From Anaerolinea sp. (GTDB lineage: Bacteria; Chloroflexota; Dehalococcoidia; Tepidiformales; Tepidiformaceae), in assembly GCA_013822275.1 (NCBI GenBank), contig PNKC01000013.1, forward strand, positions 1 to 57,030: a stretch of DNA of 57,030 bases, read 5' to 3'. Both the position numbers and the translations under genes were made by a program. Within the stretch, counting starts at the first letter, position 1. Every line of letters starts with the position of its first letter. The notes beneath the pieces are model-generated. The model saw nothing but the letters and a program-made list of their open reading frames with translations, was not told the origin of the DNA and ran no database searches. Shown one piece after another: positions 18,749 to 27,946 of this stretch.

Positions 18749-19836
18749 CGCTTTGCCACCTCCTCCACAACGGCGGCGATGGCCGCCGCGGCATCCGGGC
18801 GGGCGAGGCCGCGGGCGGCGGTGCGCATGGCGTCGAGGCGGGGCTGGTCGCCCAGGAGACTGAGGATGGAATCAGGGAGTTGCGCGAGATCGGCTTCCGC
18901 GAGCACGACAGCTGCGCCCGCGTCTCCGAGCCAGTCGGCGTTGTTGCGCTGGTGGCCGCCCGCATACGTGGCGGGGACGAGGATCGAGGGGAGGGCGGCG
19001 GCGGGCAGCTCGCCCAGGACGCTCGCCCCGGCGCGCATTACCGCGAGGTCCGCGGCGACCATTACGGCCGGCAGGTCATCGCGGAAATCGGCGACGTGAT
19101 AACGCCCCTGGAGTTCCACCGGGAGGTGGGCGCGCGCGTTCGCCGCGACGGCGGCGTCTCCGGGGCCCGTGATGTGGACGACGCTGCAGTGGTTGAGAAG
19201 CGCGGCCAGGTTCGTGAAGATCGCTTCGTTGATGGCGTGGGCGCCCTGGGTGGCGCCCGCCACCACGACCACGCGGTCATCCGGGGCGAAGCCAAGTTGT
19301 GCGCGGGCGCCGTCGCGGTTGAGCGAGAAGAAGGCGTCGCGGACCGGGTAGCCGGTGACCACGGTCTTTTGTTTGGGCAGGAACGCGAGGGCCGCTTCGG
19401 TGGTGGTGGTGACGCGGGTGGCAAGCTTCTTCTCAGCCTTGACGGCCCAGCCGGGTTCGACATCCGGCAGGTAGACGACGAGGGGGATGCGGAGGATGCG
19501 CGCGGCCAGGCTGCAGGGGAAACTGCCGTATCCGCCGGTGCTGAAGATGACGTCCGGGTTGAAACTGCGGAGCTTACGGACTGCGGTGAACGTACCCCAG
19601 GCGAGGCGCAGGCCGCTACGGATGAGCTGAAGGAGGTTTCGGCCGCGGATGGCGGCGGCGGCCACGGATTCGAAGCGGAGGCCGGCTGCTTCCACGCGGG
19701 CGCGTTCGCCGCGGTCCTGGGGGCCGAAGAAGCGCACCTCCGGGGCAACCACGCCTCGCGCGCGGACAGCCTCCAGCACCGCCAGCGCGGGAAGGATGTG
19801 GCCCCCTGTGCCGCCGCCGGTCAACGCAAGCCTCAC
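18745..19836 (-). CDS. murG: UDP-GlcNAc:lipid I N-acetylglucosaminyltransferase MurG
   Basis: GT-B glycosyltransferase of 363 aa that converts lipid I to lipid II on the inner membrane face. The start is the GTG at 19836, overlapping the ftsW stop as GTGA with AGGAGG five bases upstream; the longer open frame is other genes out of frame. The glycine-rich GGGTGGHILPAL contains the conserved His. The UDP-GlcNAc site is visible as RAGASVLGELPAAALP followed by HQRNNADWL. Confidence 0.95.
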   Translation of the reverse strand: MRLALTGGGTGGHILPALAVLEAVRARGVVAPEVRFFGPQDRGERARVEAAGLRFESVAAAAIRGRNLLQLIRSGLRLAWGTFTAVRKLRSFNPDVIFSTGGYGSFPCSLAARILRIPLVVYLPDVEPGWAVKAEKKLATRVTTTTEAALAFLPKQKTVVTGYPVRDAFFSLNRDGARAQLGFAPDDRVVVVAGATQGAHAINEAIFTNLAALLNHCSVVHITGPGDAAVAANARAHLPVELQGRYHVADFRDDLPAVMVAADLAVMRAGASVLGELPAAALPSILVPATYAGGHQRNNADWLGDAGAAVVLAEADLAQLPDSILSLLGDQPRLDAMRTAARGLARPDAAAAIAAVVEEVAKR

Positions 19837-21008
19837 TGGCGCCTCCTGACGATGTGGCGGTCCTTGCCGGCGGCGGGCCGGGCTGGCAGGGCGCTGTTCG
19901 TGCCGTAGCGGGAAACGCTGATAAGGATGCCCATCGCCAGCATGACCGCGGCGAGAGCGTTGCTGCCGAAGCTGAGGAACGGCAGGGGTACGCCGGTGAG
20001 CGGGATGACGCGGGTGATGCCGCCGATGTTGAGCAGCGCCTGGACGGTAATCCAGGTGGTCACCCCGGTGGCGATCAGGCGGCCGAAGTCGTCCTGGGCG
20101 CGGCGAGCCACCTGGAAGCCGCGGAACATGAGGAGCATGTAGAGGAGGATGATCGGGACCGTGGCGAGGATGCCGAGCTCTTCGCCGATGATCGCGAAGA
20201 CCCCGTCCGTGTGGCTTTCCGGGATGTAGAAGAACTTGCCCCGGCTGGCGCCCAGGCCGAGGCCATGGATTCCGCCGTTGCCGATCGCGATAAGGGACTG
20301 GAGGGTCTGGAAACCGTTGCCGAGAGGGTCGCTTTCGGCGCTGAAGAAAGCGGTAATGCGGTCGGCGCGGTAACCGGCGACGGTGGCCAGGAGCGCCATG
20401 GCGACAAAACCTGAGACCGCCAGCGCCAGCATCTGGCCGAACGAAGCCCCGGCCACCCAGAACATGGTCACCGTGATGAGCAGGATGATGAGCGTCGTGC
20501 CCAGGTTCGGCTGGAGCATGATCAGCGCGCCCAGCGAACCGATGATGAAGACGAACGGGACGAGGCCGTGCTCGATCGTCCGCAGTTCGTCGCCTTTGGA
20601 TGCGAGCCAGGCCGCCAGGTAGATGATGACCGTGAGTTTGGCGAACTCCGCGGGCTGAACGGTCAGTTCGCCGAAGCCGATCCAGCGGCGGGCGCCACCG
20701 CCCTCCACGCCGATGACGAGGACAGCGACCAGGGCGCCGATGGTGAGCACCATGACCGGCAGGGCGAGCGGCTTGAGCCGGTGGTAGTCGGTGCGCATGG
20801 CCGCGATGAGGAGCAAGGTCCCGATTGCCGCCCAGATCGCCTGGCGGATGACGAAATAGTTCGGGTCGCCGAAGCGCGCCAGGCCGATGACGAAGCTCGC
20901 GCTGTAGACGGTGACCAGCCCGGTGATCGTGAGCACCGTCGTCAGCGCGATGAGGGCGTAGTCCGGGCGCCCGGGCGTCCATTTGCCGGTGGTCGATGCG
21001 GTCGCTAT
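19833..21008 (-). CDS. ftsW: Peptidoglycan polymerase/lipid II flippase-type protein FtsW
   Basis: SEDS-family septal glycosyltransferase with about ten membrane segments. Family blocks are GLVTVYSAS (TM1), TVQPAEFAKL, ADRITAFF and a GLGASRGKFFYIPESHTDG region. The only in-frame canonical start is a GTG at 20936, which would remove the conserved RPDY segment and half of TM1. Upstream, an AUA codon at 21008 has GGAGGT six bases before it and overlaps the murD stop as ATAG. That would give 391 aa, normal for FtsW. The coordinates assume the AUA start; with GTG the gene is 367 aa. Confidence 0.9.
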   Translation of the reverse strand: MATASTTGKWTPGRPDYALIALTTVLTITGLVTVYSASFVIGLARFGDPNYFVIRQAIWAAIGTLLLIAAMRTDYHRLKPLALPVMVLTIGALVAVLVIGVEGGGARRWIGFGELTVQPAEFAKLTVIIYLAAWLASKGDELRTIEHGLVPFVFIIGSLGALIMLQPNLGTTLIILLITVTMFWVAGASFGQMLALAVSGFVAMALLATVAGYRADRITAFFSAESDPLGNGFQTLQSLIAIGNGGIHGLGLGASRGKFFYIPESHTDGVFAIIGEELGILATVPIILLYMLLMFRGFQVARRAQDDFGRLIATGVTTWITVQALLNIGGITRVIPLTGVPLPFLSFGSNALAAVMLAMGILISVSRYGTNSALPARPAAGKDRHIVRRRQ

Positions 21009-22414
21009 GGCGGCACCTCCGGCGAGAACCCTGGCAGAGCCCGCACGAGCGCGCGGAAATGTTCGCCGCGGACTTCGAAGCTGGGATAGGCGTCGAAGCT
21101 GGTCCCGGCGGGCGAGAGGAGGACGACATCGCCGGGACGGACGGCGCCGGCGGCGGCCCCAACCGCGTCTTCAAGGGTTTCGACGACGCGGGTATTGGGG
21201 ACAACGGCGCGGAGCGCCTCGGCGAAGGCGTTTCGCGCCTCACCGAAGCAGATAACCGCGCGGCAACGAGTCCGGGCCAACTGCTGGAGTCCGTCCAGCG
21301 GGAGGTTCTTCTCCCGCCCGCCGAGGAGGAGGATGACGGGTTCAGTGAAGGCGTTGAGGCCGGCCATCGCGCGCTCGGGGCTGGTGGCGATGCTGTCGTT
21401 CACCCAGGTCGCTCCGAGGGCTGTGCCGGCCACTTCAAGGCGGTGGGGTACTCCGTGGAAGGAAGCGATGGCGCGTTGCATGGCCTCGCGCGGGAAGCCT
21501 GCTTCAGCGCCGATGGCGGCCGCCATGACGACGTTGGAAAGGTTGTGACGGCCGCGCAGGCGGATCGCTTCCTGGTCGCAGAGGGCGTGGGCGAGGCGGC
21601 CGGCGCGGACGAGGACCCGGCTGTCCTCCAGCCAGGCGCCGTCTCCCGGGACTTCACCGTCAATGGAAGTGCGGACGAGGCGGCCCTTGACTGCCGCCAT
21701 CAGGGGGCGGCTGGTGGGGTCGTCCGCGTTGAGGATGGCGCTGTCTCCGGCCTGCTGGTAGTGGAGGATGTTGCGCTTCAGCCCCACGTACTCGTCCCAA
21801 CTGAACTGGTCCAGGTGGTTTGGCGTCACGTTGGTAATGGCGGCGATGGCGGGCGAACGGTCGGTGTACTGGAGCTGGGTGTGGCTGATTTCGAGGATGA
21901 CCGTTGTCCCGGCATCGATCTCGTCGAGCCGCCCGAGGATGGACTCAGTGCCGATGTTGCCGCCGGAAACGAAGCGGATGCCAGCTTCGCTGGCCATCGC
22001 CGCGACCAGCGCGGTGGTCGTCGATTTGCCGCTTGAGCCGGTGATGCCGATTACGCGGCCCCGGCAGAGCTGCAGGAAGAGTCGCATCTGCGAGGTAAAA
22101 GGGATGCCCAGCTCGCGCGCCCGGATGAGGGCCGGGTTGTAGCGGAGCACGGACTGGGAGACGGCGACGAGGTCGAACCCGGCAGGGTCCAACAGGTCCT
22201 GGCCGGAGACCACGCGCTCGACACCTTCGGGGGCGGCGGCGCCCGCCGCCGCGAGCTGGGCTTCGCCGCGAGTGTCGCTGATGGTGACGGCGGCGCCGCG
22301 GGCGAGCATGAAGCGCGCCAGGTCGCGCCCTTCGAGCCCGAGCGAGTAGATGAGGACGCGCCTCCCGGCGAGGTCGAAGGGGAGAGCGTCCTCGCGATTC
22401 TGCGTGGCCATCAT
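21005..22414 (-). CDS. murD: UDP-N-acetylmuramoylalanine--D-glutamate ligase MurD
   Basis: Mur ligase of 469 aa that adds D-Glu to UDP-MurNAc-L-Ala. The P-loop is TGSSGKST at about 125-132. NVTPNHLDQFSWDEY and the GTSFDAYPSFEVRGEHF block near the C-terminus are MurD-like. The start is the ATG at 22414 overlapping the mraY stop (ATGA). A second ATG follows directly. The longer open frame lies over mraY and is not coding. Confidence 0.95.
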   Translation of the reverse strand: MMATQNREDALPFDLAGRRVLIYSLGLEGRDLARFMLARGAAVTISDTRGEAQLAAAGAAAPEGVERVVSGQDLLDPAGFDLVAVSQSVLRYNPALIRARELGIPFTSQMRLFLQLCRGRVIGITGSSGKSTTTALVAAMASEAGIRFVSGGNIGTESILGRLDEIDAGTTVILEISHTQLQYTDRSPAIAAITNVTPNHLDQFSWDEYVGLKRNILHYQQAGDSAILNADDPTSRPLMAAVKGRLVRTSIDGEVPGDGAWLEDSRVLVRAGRLAHALCDQEAIRLRGRHNLSNVVMAAAIGAEAGFPREAMQRAIASFHGVPHRLEVAGTALGATWVNDSIATSPERAMAGLNAFTEPVILLLGGREKNLPLDGLQQLARTRCRAVICFGEARNAFAEALRAVVPNTRVVETLEDAVGAAAGAVRPGDVVLLSPAGTSFDAYPSFEVRGEHFRALVRALPGFSPEVPP

Positions 22415-23379
22415 GCGGGTACCGCCAGGGCGAAGGCGACCCCGAGGATCGCCGCCGCGATGCCGATCAACCAGAAGCGCGTAACGACTTGCGTCTCCGC
22501 CCAGCCGATCTCCTCGAAGTGGTGGTGGAGGGGGGCACGCTTGAAGATGCGCTTGCCGTGGCTGAGCTTGTAGTACCCGATCTGGATGACATTGCTGAGC
22601 GCTTCGGCGACGAAGATCACGCCGATCAGCGGGAGCAACAGCCACTGCCCGGTCATGAGCGCGACAACCGCGAGGCTGGAGCCCAGGGCGAGCGCGCCGG
22701 TATCGCCCATGATGACGCGGGCCGGGTGGGCGTTGTACCAGAGGAAGCCAAGGTTGGCGCCGGCGATGATGAAGGCGAACGTGGCGACGTATTCCTGGCC
22801 CTGGATGAAGGCGATCGCGCCGTAGGCGATGAAGGCGAAAAGCGTCGTCCCGGCGGCCAGCCCGTCAAGGCCGTCGCTGATCGCCACCGAGCTGGTTGTC
22901 CCGACGATGACCGCCATCGCGACGGGGATGTACCAGAGGCCGAGCTCGTACTTGCCCTGCCAGGGGATGTTGATGGACTCCACTTCGATCTGGTCGTAAA
23001 GCACCCAGGCGGCTGCAGCGGCCAGGACCGTAAGAAACGCGATCTTGAAGCGCCAGGAGAGGCCTCCCTGGCGCCGGTGCTGGAGCGTCCCCATGTCGTC
23101 AACGAAGCCCGCCACGCCGGTGATAAGGATCATCGCCAGGGGCAGGACGATGGACTGGTGCTCCCACCAATCAACGGCGACAGCGGTGACGAGGAACGTT
23201 GGCACCCAGATGATGAATCCGCCGAAGGTGGGCGTCCCGGCCTTTATCTGGTGCGACTCCGGCTGGTCTTCGCTGATGTTCTTGCCCGCCTTGTTCGCGC
23301 GCAGGACGCGGACAATCGGCGCGCCGAGGGCGAGGGCGATGGCGAACGTAACGCAGCCGCTGATCAGGGCGTGGATCAC
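22411..23379 (-). CDS. mraY: Phospho-N-acetylmuramoyl-pentapeptide-transferase MraY
   Basis: Polytopic membrane enzyme of 322 aa with about ten helices that makes lipid I. The catalytic Asp pair is in GFVDDMG (Asp94/Asp95). SDGLDGLA, NAHPARVIMGDTGALALG and APLHHHFE are the remaining conserved cytoplasmic loops. The substrate-selecting motif KAGTPTFGG is near 47-54. It overlaps murF upstream and murD downstream by 4 bp each. Confidence 0.97.
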   Translation of the reverse strand: MIHALISGCVTFAIALALGAPIVRVLRANKAGKNISEDQPESHQIKAGTPTFGGFIIWVPTFLVTAVAVDWWEHQSIVLPLAMILITGVAGFVDDMGTLQHRRQGGLSWRFKIAFLTVLAAAAAWVLYDQIEVESINIPWQGKYELGLWYIPVAMAVIVGTTSSVAISDGLDGLAAGTTLFAFIAYGAIAFIQGQEYVATFAFIIAGANLGFLWYNAHPARVIMGDTGALALGSSLAVVALMTGQWLLLPLIGVIFVAEALSNVIQIGYYKLSHGKRIFKRAPLHHHFEEIGWAETQVVTRFWLIGIAAAILGVAFALAVPA

Positions 23380-24752
23380 GCGCTCGCCCCCAGCATCGGA
23401 AGGATGGTTTCGAACGCCTCGCCGCGCGAGGCTTTGAGGAGCACCGTGTCTCCTTCGAGGAGGGTGGCGCGGACTTCTGCCGCCGCCTCCTCCTTCGTGG
23501 CGAACCAGCGCACATCGGCGAGGCCGGCAGCGGTCGCGGATTCGGCCAGGGCGCGGCAGGTTTCGCCCACGGCCACGAGGATGTCCACGTTTTCGGCCGC
23601 GATTTCGCCGGCGGCGAGGTGCTGTTGGAGTTCGAAATCGCCGAGTTCCGCCATGCGGCCGAGGAATGCGATACGGCGGCCGGGCAAGGCGCCCAGCATG
23701 CGCAGCGCGCCGGCGAGGGAGTCCGGGCTGGAGTTGTAGCGGTCGTCGATAATCGTCGCCCCGGCGTGGCCGGTGACGATGCGTGCCCGCCCGCTTTCGA
23801 CGCTGCCGGAGACCGCCGCGGCGGCCTGGCCCAGGTCCATCCCCAGTGCGAGGCAGACGCCAATGGCGGCAAGCGCCGCCGGGACCGTGTGTTCCCCGGG
23901 CAGGGGCGAATCCACTCTTGCTGATTCGCCGCCGAACGAAACGTCGAACGAGACGCCAAGGAGCCCCCGGTTGTCCATGTGCTCGCAGCGGAGCGTGGCT
24001 GCGTCGCTGGCGCCGAAGGTGATGACGTTGCAGCGCAGCTCGCTCGCGACTGGCGCGATGCGCGGGTCGTCGATGTTCAGCACGGCCGTCCCGCTGGTGG
24101 GGAGGTAGCGGGCGAGCGTGAGCTTCTCGCGCTGGATCGCCTCAATGGAACCGAGCTTTTCGATGTGGGTGAGCCCGACGTTCATGACAACGCCGATTTC
24201 GGGCTCGGCGATTTCGCAGAGGTAGAGGATTTCGCCGAGCGAATCCATCGCCATTTCGAGGACGGACACCTGGTGGTCGCGACGCAGGCTCATCAGCGCC
24301 AGGGGCAGCCCTTCGCGCGAATTGAAATTGCCCGCGCTCTTGTGGGTGCTGAATCCGGCCGCGACTGCGGCCGCCGTCAGGTCCTTGGTGGTCGTCTTGC
24401 CGACGGTCCCGGTGATACCGGCGACGCGCGGGTTGCACTCGCGGCGCCAGGCGTTCGCCAGCTCACCGACGGCGCGAGTGGTATCCGGCGCGACCACGAT
24501 CGTCTTGCCGGGGAAGTCACCGTCCGGGACACGTTCGCAGATGACGGCGACCGCACCGTTGTGGAGGGCGTCGGCGACGAAACGGTTGCCATCCACGTTC
24601 TCGCCCGGGAACGCTGTGAACAGGTCGCCGGGCTGGACGGCGCGCGAATCGGCGGCGCCGCCCGTGATGGCGGCTTCGGGCCCTTCCATGACGAGGTAGC
24701 CGTGCTGGCGCATGACACGCGCGGCGAAGCCCGTGGTCAGGTGTTCGCTCAT
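23376..24752 (-). CDS. murF: UDP-N-acetylmuramoyl-tripeptide--D-alanyl-D-alanine ligase MurF
   Basis: Mur ligase of 458 aa that attaches D-Ala-D-Ala to the tripeptide precursor. The P-loop is TGTVGKTTTKD (from about 114). LEMAMDSLGEI, MNVGLTHIEKLGS and DDRYNSSPDSL are MurF-type blocks. The last distinguishes it from MurE, whose DNPR motif is absent. It directly follows the PBP gene with a 4-bp overlap, so there is no room for murE, which often sits between them. Confidence 0.94.
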   Translation of the reverse strand: MSEHLTTGFAARVMRQHGYLVMEGPEAAITGGAADSRAVQPGDLFTAFPGENVDGNRFVADALHNGAVAVICERVPDGDFPGKTIVVAPDTTRAVGELANAWRRECNPRVAGITGTVGKTTTKDLTAAAVAAGFSTHKSAGNFNSREGLPLALMSLRRDHQVSVLEMAMDSLGEILYLCEIAEPEIGVVMNVGLTHIEKLGSIEAIQREKLTLARYLPTSGTAVLNIDDPRIAPVASELRCNVITFGASDAATLRCEHMDNRGLLGVSFDVSFGGESARVDSPLPGEHTVPAALAAIGVCLALGMDLGQAAAAVSGSVESGRARIVTGHAGATIIDDRYNSSPDSLAGALRMLGALPGRRIAFLGRMAELGDFELQQHLAAGEIAAENVDILVAVGETCRALAESATAAGLADVRWFATKEEAAAEVRATLLEGDTVLLKASRGEAFETILPMLGASA

Positions 24753-26491
24753 GGGCGGCTCACGTATTTCGAGCCGTCCGGCCGGATGTTCATGTAGCGA
24801 AGGATGTCGTCCGCGAGCTTTGAGAAGACAGGGCCCGCGGCGACGGTGCCGGTGAGGAAGTCGTCGTTGTTGTCCAGCTTCACCAGGACGAGGATCTGGG
24901 GATTATCAAGGGGGGCGAAGCCGATGAACGAGGCGATCTGCGTCTGGTCGTAGCCGTTCGGGACGGGGACGTTGGCCGTCCCGGACTTGCCTCCGGCACT
25001 GTACTCGCGGGGGTTGCCGGGATGGAAACGGCCGGGGGACTCGACGACCTGGTGGAGCATCTGGCGGACCGTAGCGCTGGTCTGTCCGGAGATCGCGCGG
25101 CCCACGATTTCGGGCTTCACTTCGGTGCGGTTGCCTTGCTGGTCGACAAGAGCGCGGACGAGGTGGGGCTTCACGAGATTGCCGCCGTTGATGGCCGCTC
25201 CGACCGCCGCCATCAATTGGATCGGTGTGACGCTGATCGACTGGCCGAACGCCTGGGTGGCGAGGTCGACGGGCGACCAGTCGCTGTCGGTTGGACGGCG
25301 GACGATGCCCTCCGCTTCACCCTGAAAGTCGATCCCGGTTGGGCGGCCGATGCCGAAGGCGTCCAGGTACTTCTGGAAGCCGCCGGGGCGGATCGCTTCG
25401 AGCTGCTGCATCATGAAAATCGCGCCGGTGTTGATGGAGTTCTGCAGCACCTCCGTCATGGTCTGGGGCCCATAGACGCTGTCGTCCCAGTTCTTGATCG
25501 GGATGCCGTAGATGTAAGCGATCCCATTATCTACATAACTCGTGTCCGGTGTGACGGCGCCCGCGTCGATGGCCGCGGCGGCGGTGAGGATCTTCATCAC
25601 GCTGCCGGGCTCGTAAACGTTGCTGACGGCGACGTTCTTGAGGAGCTCAAGCTGACTCGGGTCGTCGAAATTGAGGTTGCTGAACTTGAGACCGGGCGAC
25701 GTGGCCAGGGCAAGGATCTCGCCGGTCGCCGGGGCCATGACGATGATGGCGCCCCCCTTCGCCCTGTGCTCTTTCATCGCGGTGGCCAGCCGCTGTTCGG
25801 CCATCTCCTGAATGAAACGGTCGATGGTGAGGACGACATCTTTGCCGGGCTTTGGGGGCTGGACGGTGTGCTGGCCGAAGGGGATAGGGTCCCCGGTTGT
25901 GTCACGTTCGTAGATCGCCTTCCCCGGTTCGCCCTGGAGCATGTCGTTGTAGGCGGCTTCAATGCCCGCCAGCCCGGTGTTGTCCAGGCCGATGAATCCG
26001 AGGACGGAGGCCGCGACATCGCCCTCCGGGTTCACGCGGTTGGTATTTGGCAGGAGGATGACACCCTCAAGGTCCTGCTTGATGAGGGCGTTTCCGGTCT
26101 CGAAGTCCACGTCACGGCGAATCAGCACATCGACGGCGTCGCTCGCGAGGACGCTTGCGCGGAGGACGCCCGGGTCCAGCTTGATGGCCGCGCCGAGGAC
26201 ATTCGCGGCTTTCTGGGACCGTCCGGCGTCCTTCCAGGTGCGCGAGTTGACGTAAACGTCCCAGGTGTTGACGGATGTCGCGAGGACGTTGCCGTTGCGA
26301 TCGAGGATGGAGCCGCGGCGGGCGTAGACAACATCCTTGCCGAGCAGTTCCTGCTGGGCGGCCTCGGCGTAGCGGGCATGGTCAAGGACCTGGAGCTGGA
26401 CGAGGCGCGCGACCAGGACCATGGCGAACAAACCGAGAAACGCGGCCGGCACCCACACGCGGCGGGAACCCTGCGCCCTTTGTTTCGGCAT
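24749..26491 (-). CDS. ftsI: Division-specific penicillin-binding protein (FtsI/PBP3 type)
   Basis: Class B PBP of 580 aa and the partner of FtsW in septal peptidoglycan synthesis. One N-terminal transmembrane helix (about 12-30) precedes the dimerisation domain with RRGSILDRNG (59-67). The transpeptidase has SxxK at Ser297/Lys300, SxN at 352-354 and KSGT from Lys502. The start ATG has GGGAGG nine bases upstream. There is no C-terminal PASTA domain. Position after ftsL and rsmH fits FtsI. Confidence 0.94.
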   Translation of the reverse strand: MPKQRAQGSRRVWVPAAFLGLFAMVLVARLVQLQVLDHARYAEAAQQELLGKDVVYARRGSILDRNGNVLATSVNTWDVYVNSRTWKDAGRSQKAANVLGAAIKLDPGVLRASVLASDAVDVLIRRDVDFETGNALIKQDLEGVILLPNTNRVNPEGDVAASVLGFIGLDNTGLAGIEAAYNDMLQGEPGKAIYERDTTGDPIPFGQHTVQPPKPGKDVVLTIDRFIQEMAEQRLATAMKEHRAKGGAIIVMAPATGEILALATSPGLKFSNLNFDDPSQLELLKNVAVSNVYEPGSVMKILTAAAAIDAGAVTPDTSYVDNGIAYIYGIPIKNWDDSVYGPQTMTEVLQNSINTGAIFMMQQLEAIRPGGFQKYLDAFGIGRPTGIDFQGEAEGIVRRPTDSDWSPVDLATQAFGQSISVTPIQLMAAVGAAINGGNLVKPHLVRALVDQQGNRTEVKPEIVGRAISGQTSATVRQMLHQVVESPGRFHPGNPREYSAGGKSGTANVPVPNGYDQTQIASFIGFAPLDNPQILVLVKLDNNDDFLTGTVAAGPVFSKLADDILRYMNIRPDGSKYVSRP

Positions 26492-26542
26492 CCGAACGCG
26501 CCTCCCGCCGGCCCGCCCCCTGCGGGGCCCCCGGCGTTGCTA

Positions 26543-26980
26543 CTAGTCCGTTAACGACAACCAATCGATGAGCGACCGCCACGGGGAGGCCGGCGCGTCC
26601 GTTTTGGGGACAACCGGGGGGAGATACTCCGAGGGGATCTTTGCTGGCTGAGGGCCGGCTTCATCGACGGTGATGTAGATGGGATGGTCCGAGGGGCCAA
26701 GGCCGATCTCTTTCGCGCGCCGATCGATCCGCGAAAGAGAGGTGAGGCGGGCGACATCGGATTCGAGGAGGCTGATTTCGCCATTGAGGCGCGCTTGCGT
26801 GGCCTGCGAGTCCTGGATATCGAAGCCGCGGCTCGTCGCCGCGCTGTTCTGGAGCACGGGCAGCATGGCGCTCAGGCCCGCGATCGCCACAGCCGAGAGG
26901 ACCCACCAGTTGGGCTTCCCAATCGGGGAGGGCAGTGGCAGGCGCCGCGGGTGGCCGAGGGGATGGTTCAGCGCGGCCAT
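26543..26980 (-). CDS. ftsL: FtsL/DivIC-like septum formation initiator protein
   Basis: A 145-aa bitopic protein. A Pro/Leu-rich cytoplasmic N-terminus is followed by one membrane segment (about 26-43) and then a polar heptad-like stretch (about 50-90) that can form a coiled coil. A Pro-rich tail ends the protein. Sequence identity to FtsL is weak as usual; the call rests on topology and on position between rsmH and ftsI. The ATG at 26980 lies 2 bp past the rsmH stop. The longer open frame enters rsmH. Confidence 0.8.
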   Translation of the reverse strand: MAALNHPLGHPRRLPLPSPIGKPNWWVLSAVAIAGLSAMLPVLQNSAATSRGFDIQDSQATQARLNGEISLLESDVARLTSLSRIDRRAKEIGLGPSDHPIYITVDEAGPQPAKIPSEYLPPVVPKTDAPASPWRSLIDWLSLTD

Positions 26981-26982
26981 GG

Positions 26983-27945
26983 TCAGGCGATCCGTTCGGC
27001 GGCGCGGAGCACGGCGCTGCGGGCGCGCGGGTTGCGGGCAATCTCGTCGTCGCCCGGGAGGACGGCGCGGCGCGTGAGGTCGCGCAAGGTTGCCTTGTGG
27101 CCGCAGCGGCAGACGGGGACCTGGGGTGGGCAGAGACAATCCGTCGCTTCGCGGCGGATGTACTGCTTGACCACCCGGTCTTCGAGCGAATGGAAGCTGA
27201 TAACGACGAGACGCCCCGCGTTCTGGGGGGTCCCAAAGCCGAGCAGGCTGTGGGCTTGCGGAAGAGCCGCGTCAAGGCTGTCGAGTTCACCATTGACACG
27301 GATCCGGAGCGCAAGAAAGACCTTGGTGGCGGGGTGGATAAGGGTTCGGCCCCTCGCGCCCCCCACAGCCTGCTCGACGGCTCTGGCTAATTCCCACGTC
27401 GTCGCGATTGGCCGGTTGCGCACCACCGCCGAAGCGATGCGGCGCGACTGGCGCTCTTCTCCATAGGTGTAGAAGAGGTTCGCGAGCGACGTTTCATCCC
27501 AGCCGTTGACGATTTCGGCGGCGGTGAGGCCACCGGTGGATGGGTCCATGCGCATGTCCAGCGGACCTTCCAGGCCGAACGCGAAGCCGCGTTCCGCCCT
27601 GCCGATCTGCATGGATGAGATGCCCAGGTCCAGCAAAATGCCGTCAACGGCGGAGAAACCTTCCCGGTCTGCCAGTTCGGCGAGATCGCGGAAGTTCCCG
27701 TGCACGAAGCTGACCCGCCTCCCAAACGGCGCCAATTTCGTGCGCGCGAACTCCAGCGCATCGGCGTCCTGGTCGATGCAGAGGAGGCGGCCATCCGCGC
27801 CGAGCCGTCCGGCGATGGCGCTGCTGTGCCCACCGAGGCCGGTGGTGCAGTCGATGTATGTGCCCCCCGGGCGGACGGCGAGGAAGTGCATTGCTTCCGC
27901 AAGGAGCACGGGGATGTGGACGGGCGAAGGAGTCATAACTACCAC
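26983..27945 (-). CDS. rsmH: 16S rRNA (cytosine(1402)-N(4))-methyltransferase RsmH
   Basis: SAM-dependent methyltransferase (MraW) of about 320 aa that modifies C1402 of 16S rRNA. HIPVLLAEAMHFL at the N-terminus, DCTTGLGGHSSAI (SAM motif I), DGILLDLGISSMQ and ISFHSLEDRVVK are the family blocks. A Cys cluster typical of the C-terminal region is also present. A GTG at 27945, four bases after GGGGAG, or the ATG at 27936, is the likely start. An ATG at 27972 would overlap mraZ and lacks a good ribosome site. Confidence 0.95.
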   Translation of the reverse strand: MVVMTPSPVHIPVLLAEAMHFLAVRPGGTYIDCTTGLGGHSSAIAGRLGADGRLLCIDQDADALEFARTKLAPFGRRVSFVHGNFRDLAELADREGFSAVDGILLDLGISSMQIGRAERGFAFGLEGPLDMRMDPSTGGLTAAEIVNGWDETSLANLFYTYGEERQSRRIASAVVRNRPIATTWELARAVEQAVGGARGRTLIHPATKVFLALRIRVNGELDSLDAALPQAHSLLGFGTPQNAGRLVVISFHSLEDRVVKQYIRREATDCLCPPQVPVCRCGHKATLRDLTRRAVLPGDDEIARNPRARSAVLRAAERIA

Positions 27946-27946
27946 G

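Noticed and set aside
17462-19099. Plus-strand open frame of 545 codons opposite murC and murG
   Set aside because: Antisense to two clear Mur genes, with no motif of its own.
25515-25550. AT-rich patch in the PBP gene with GATAAT on the coding strand
   Set aside because: Only about 30 bp, and no matching -35 at proper distance was found.
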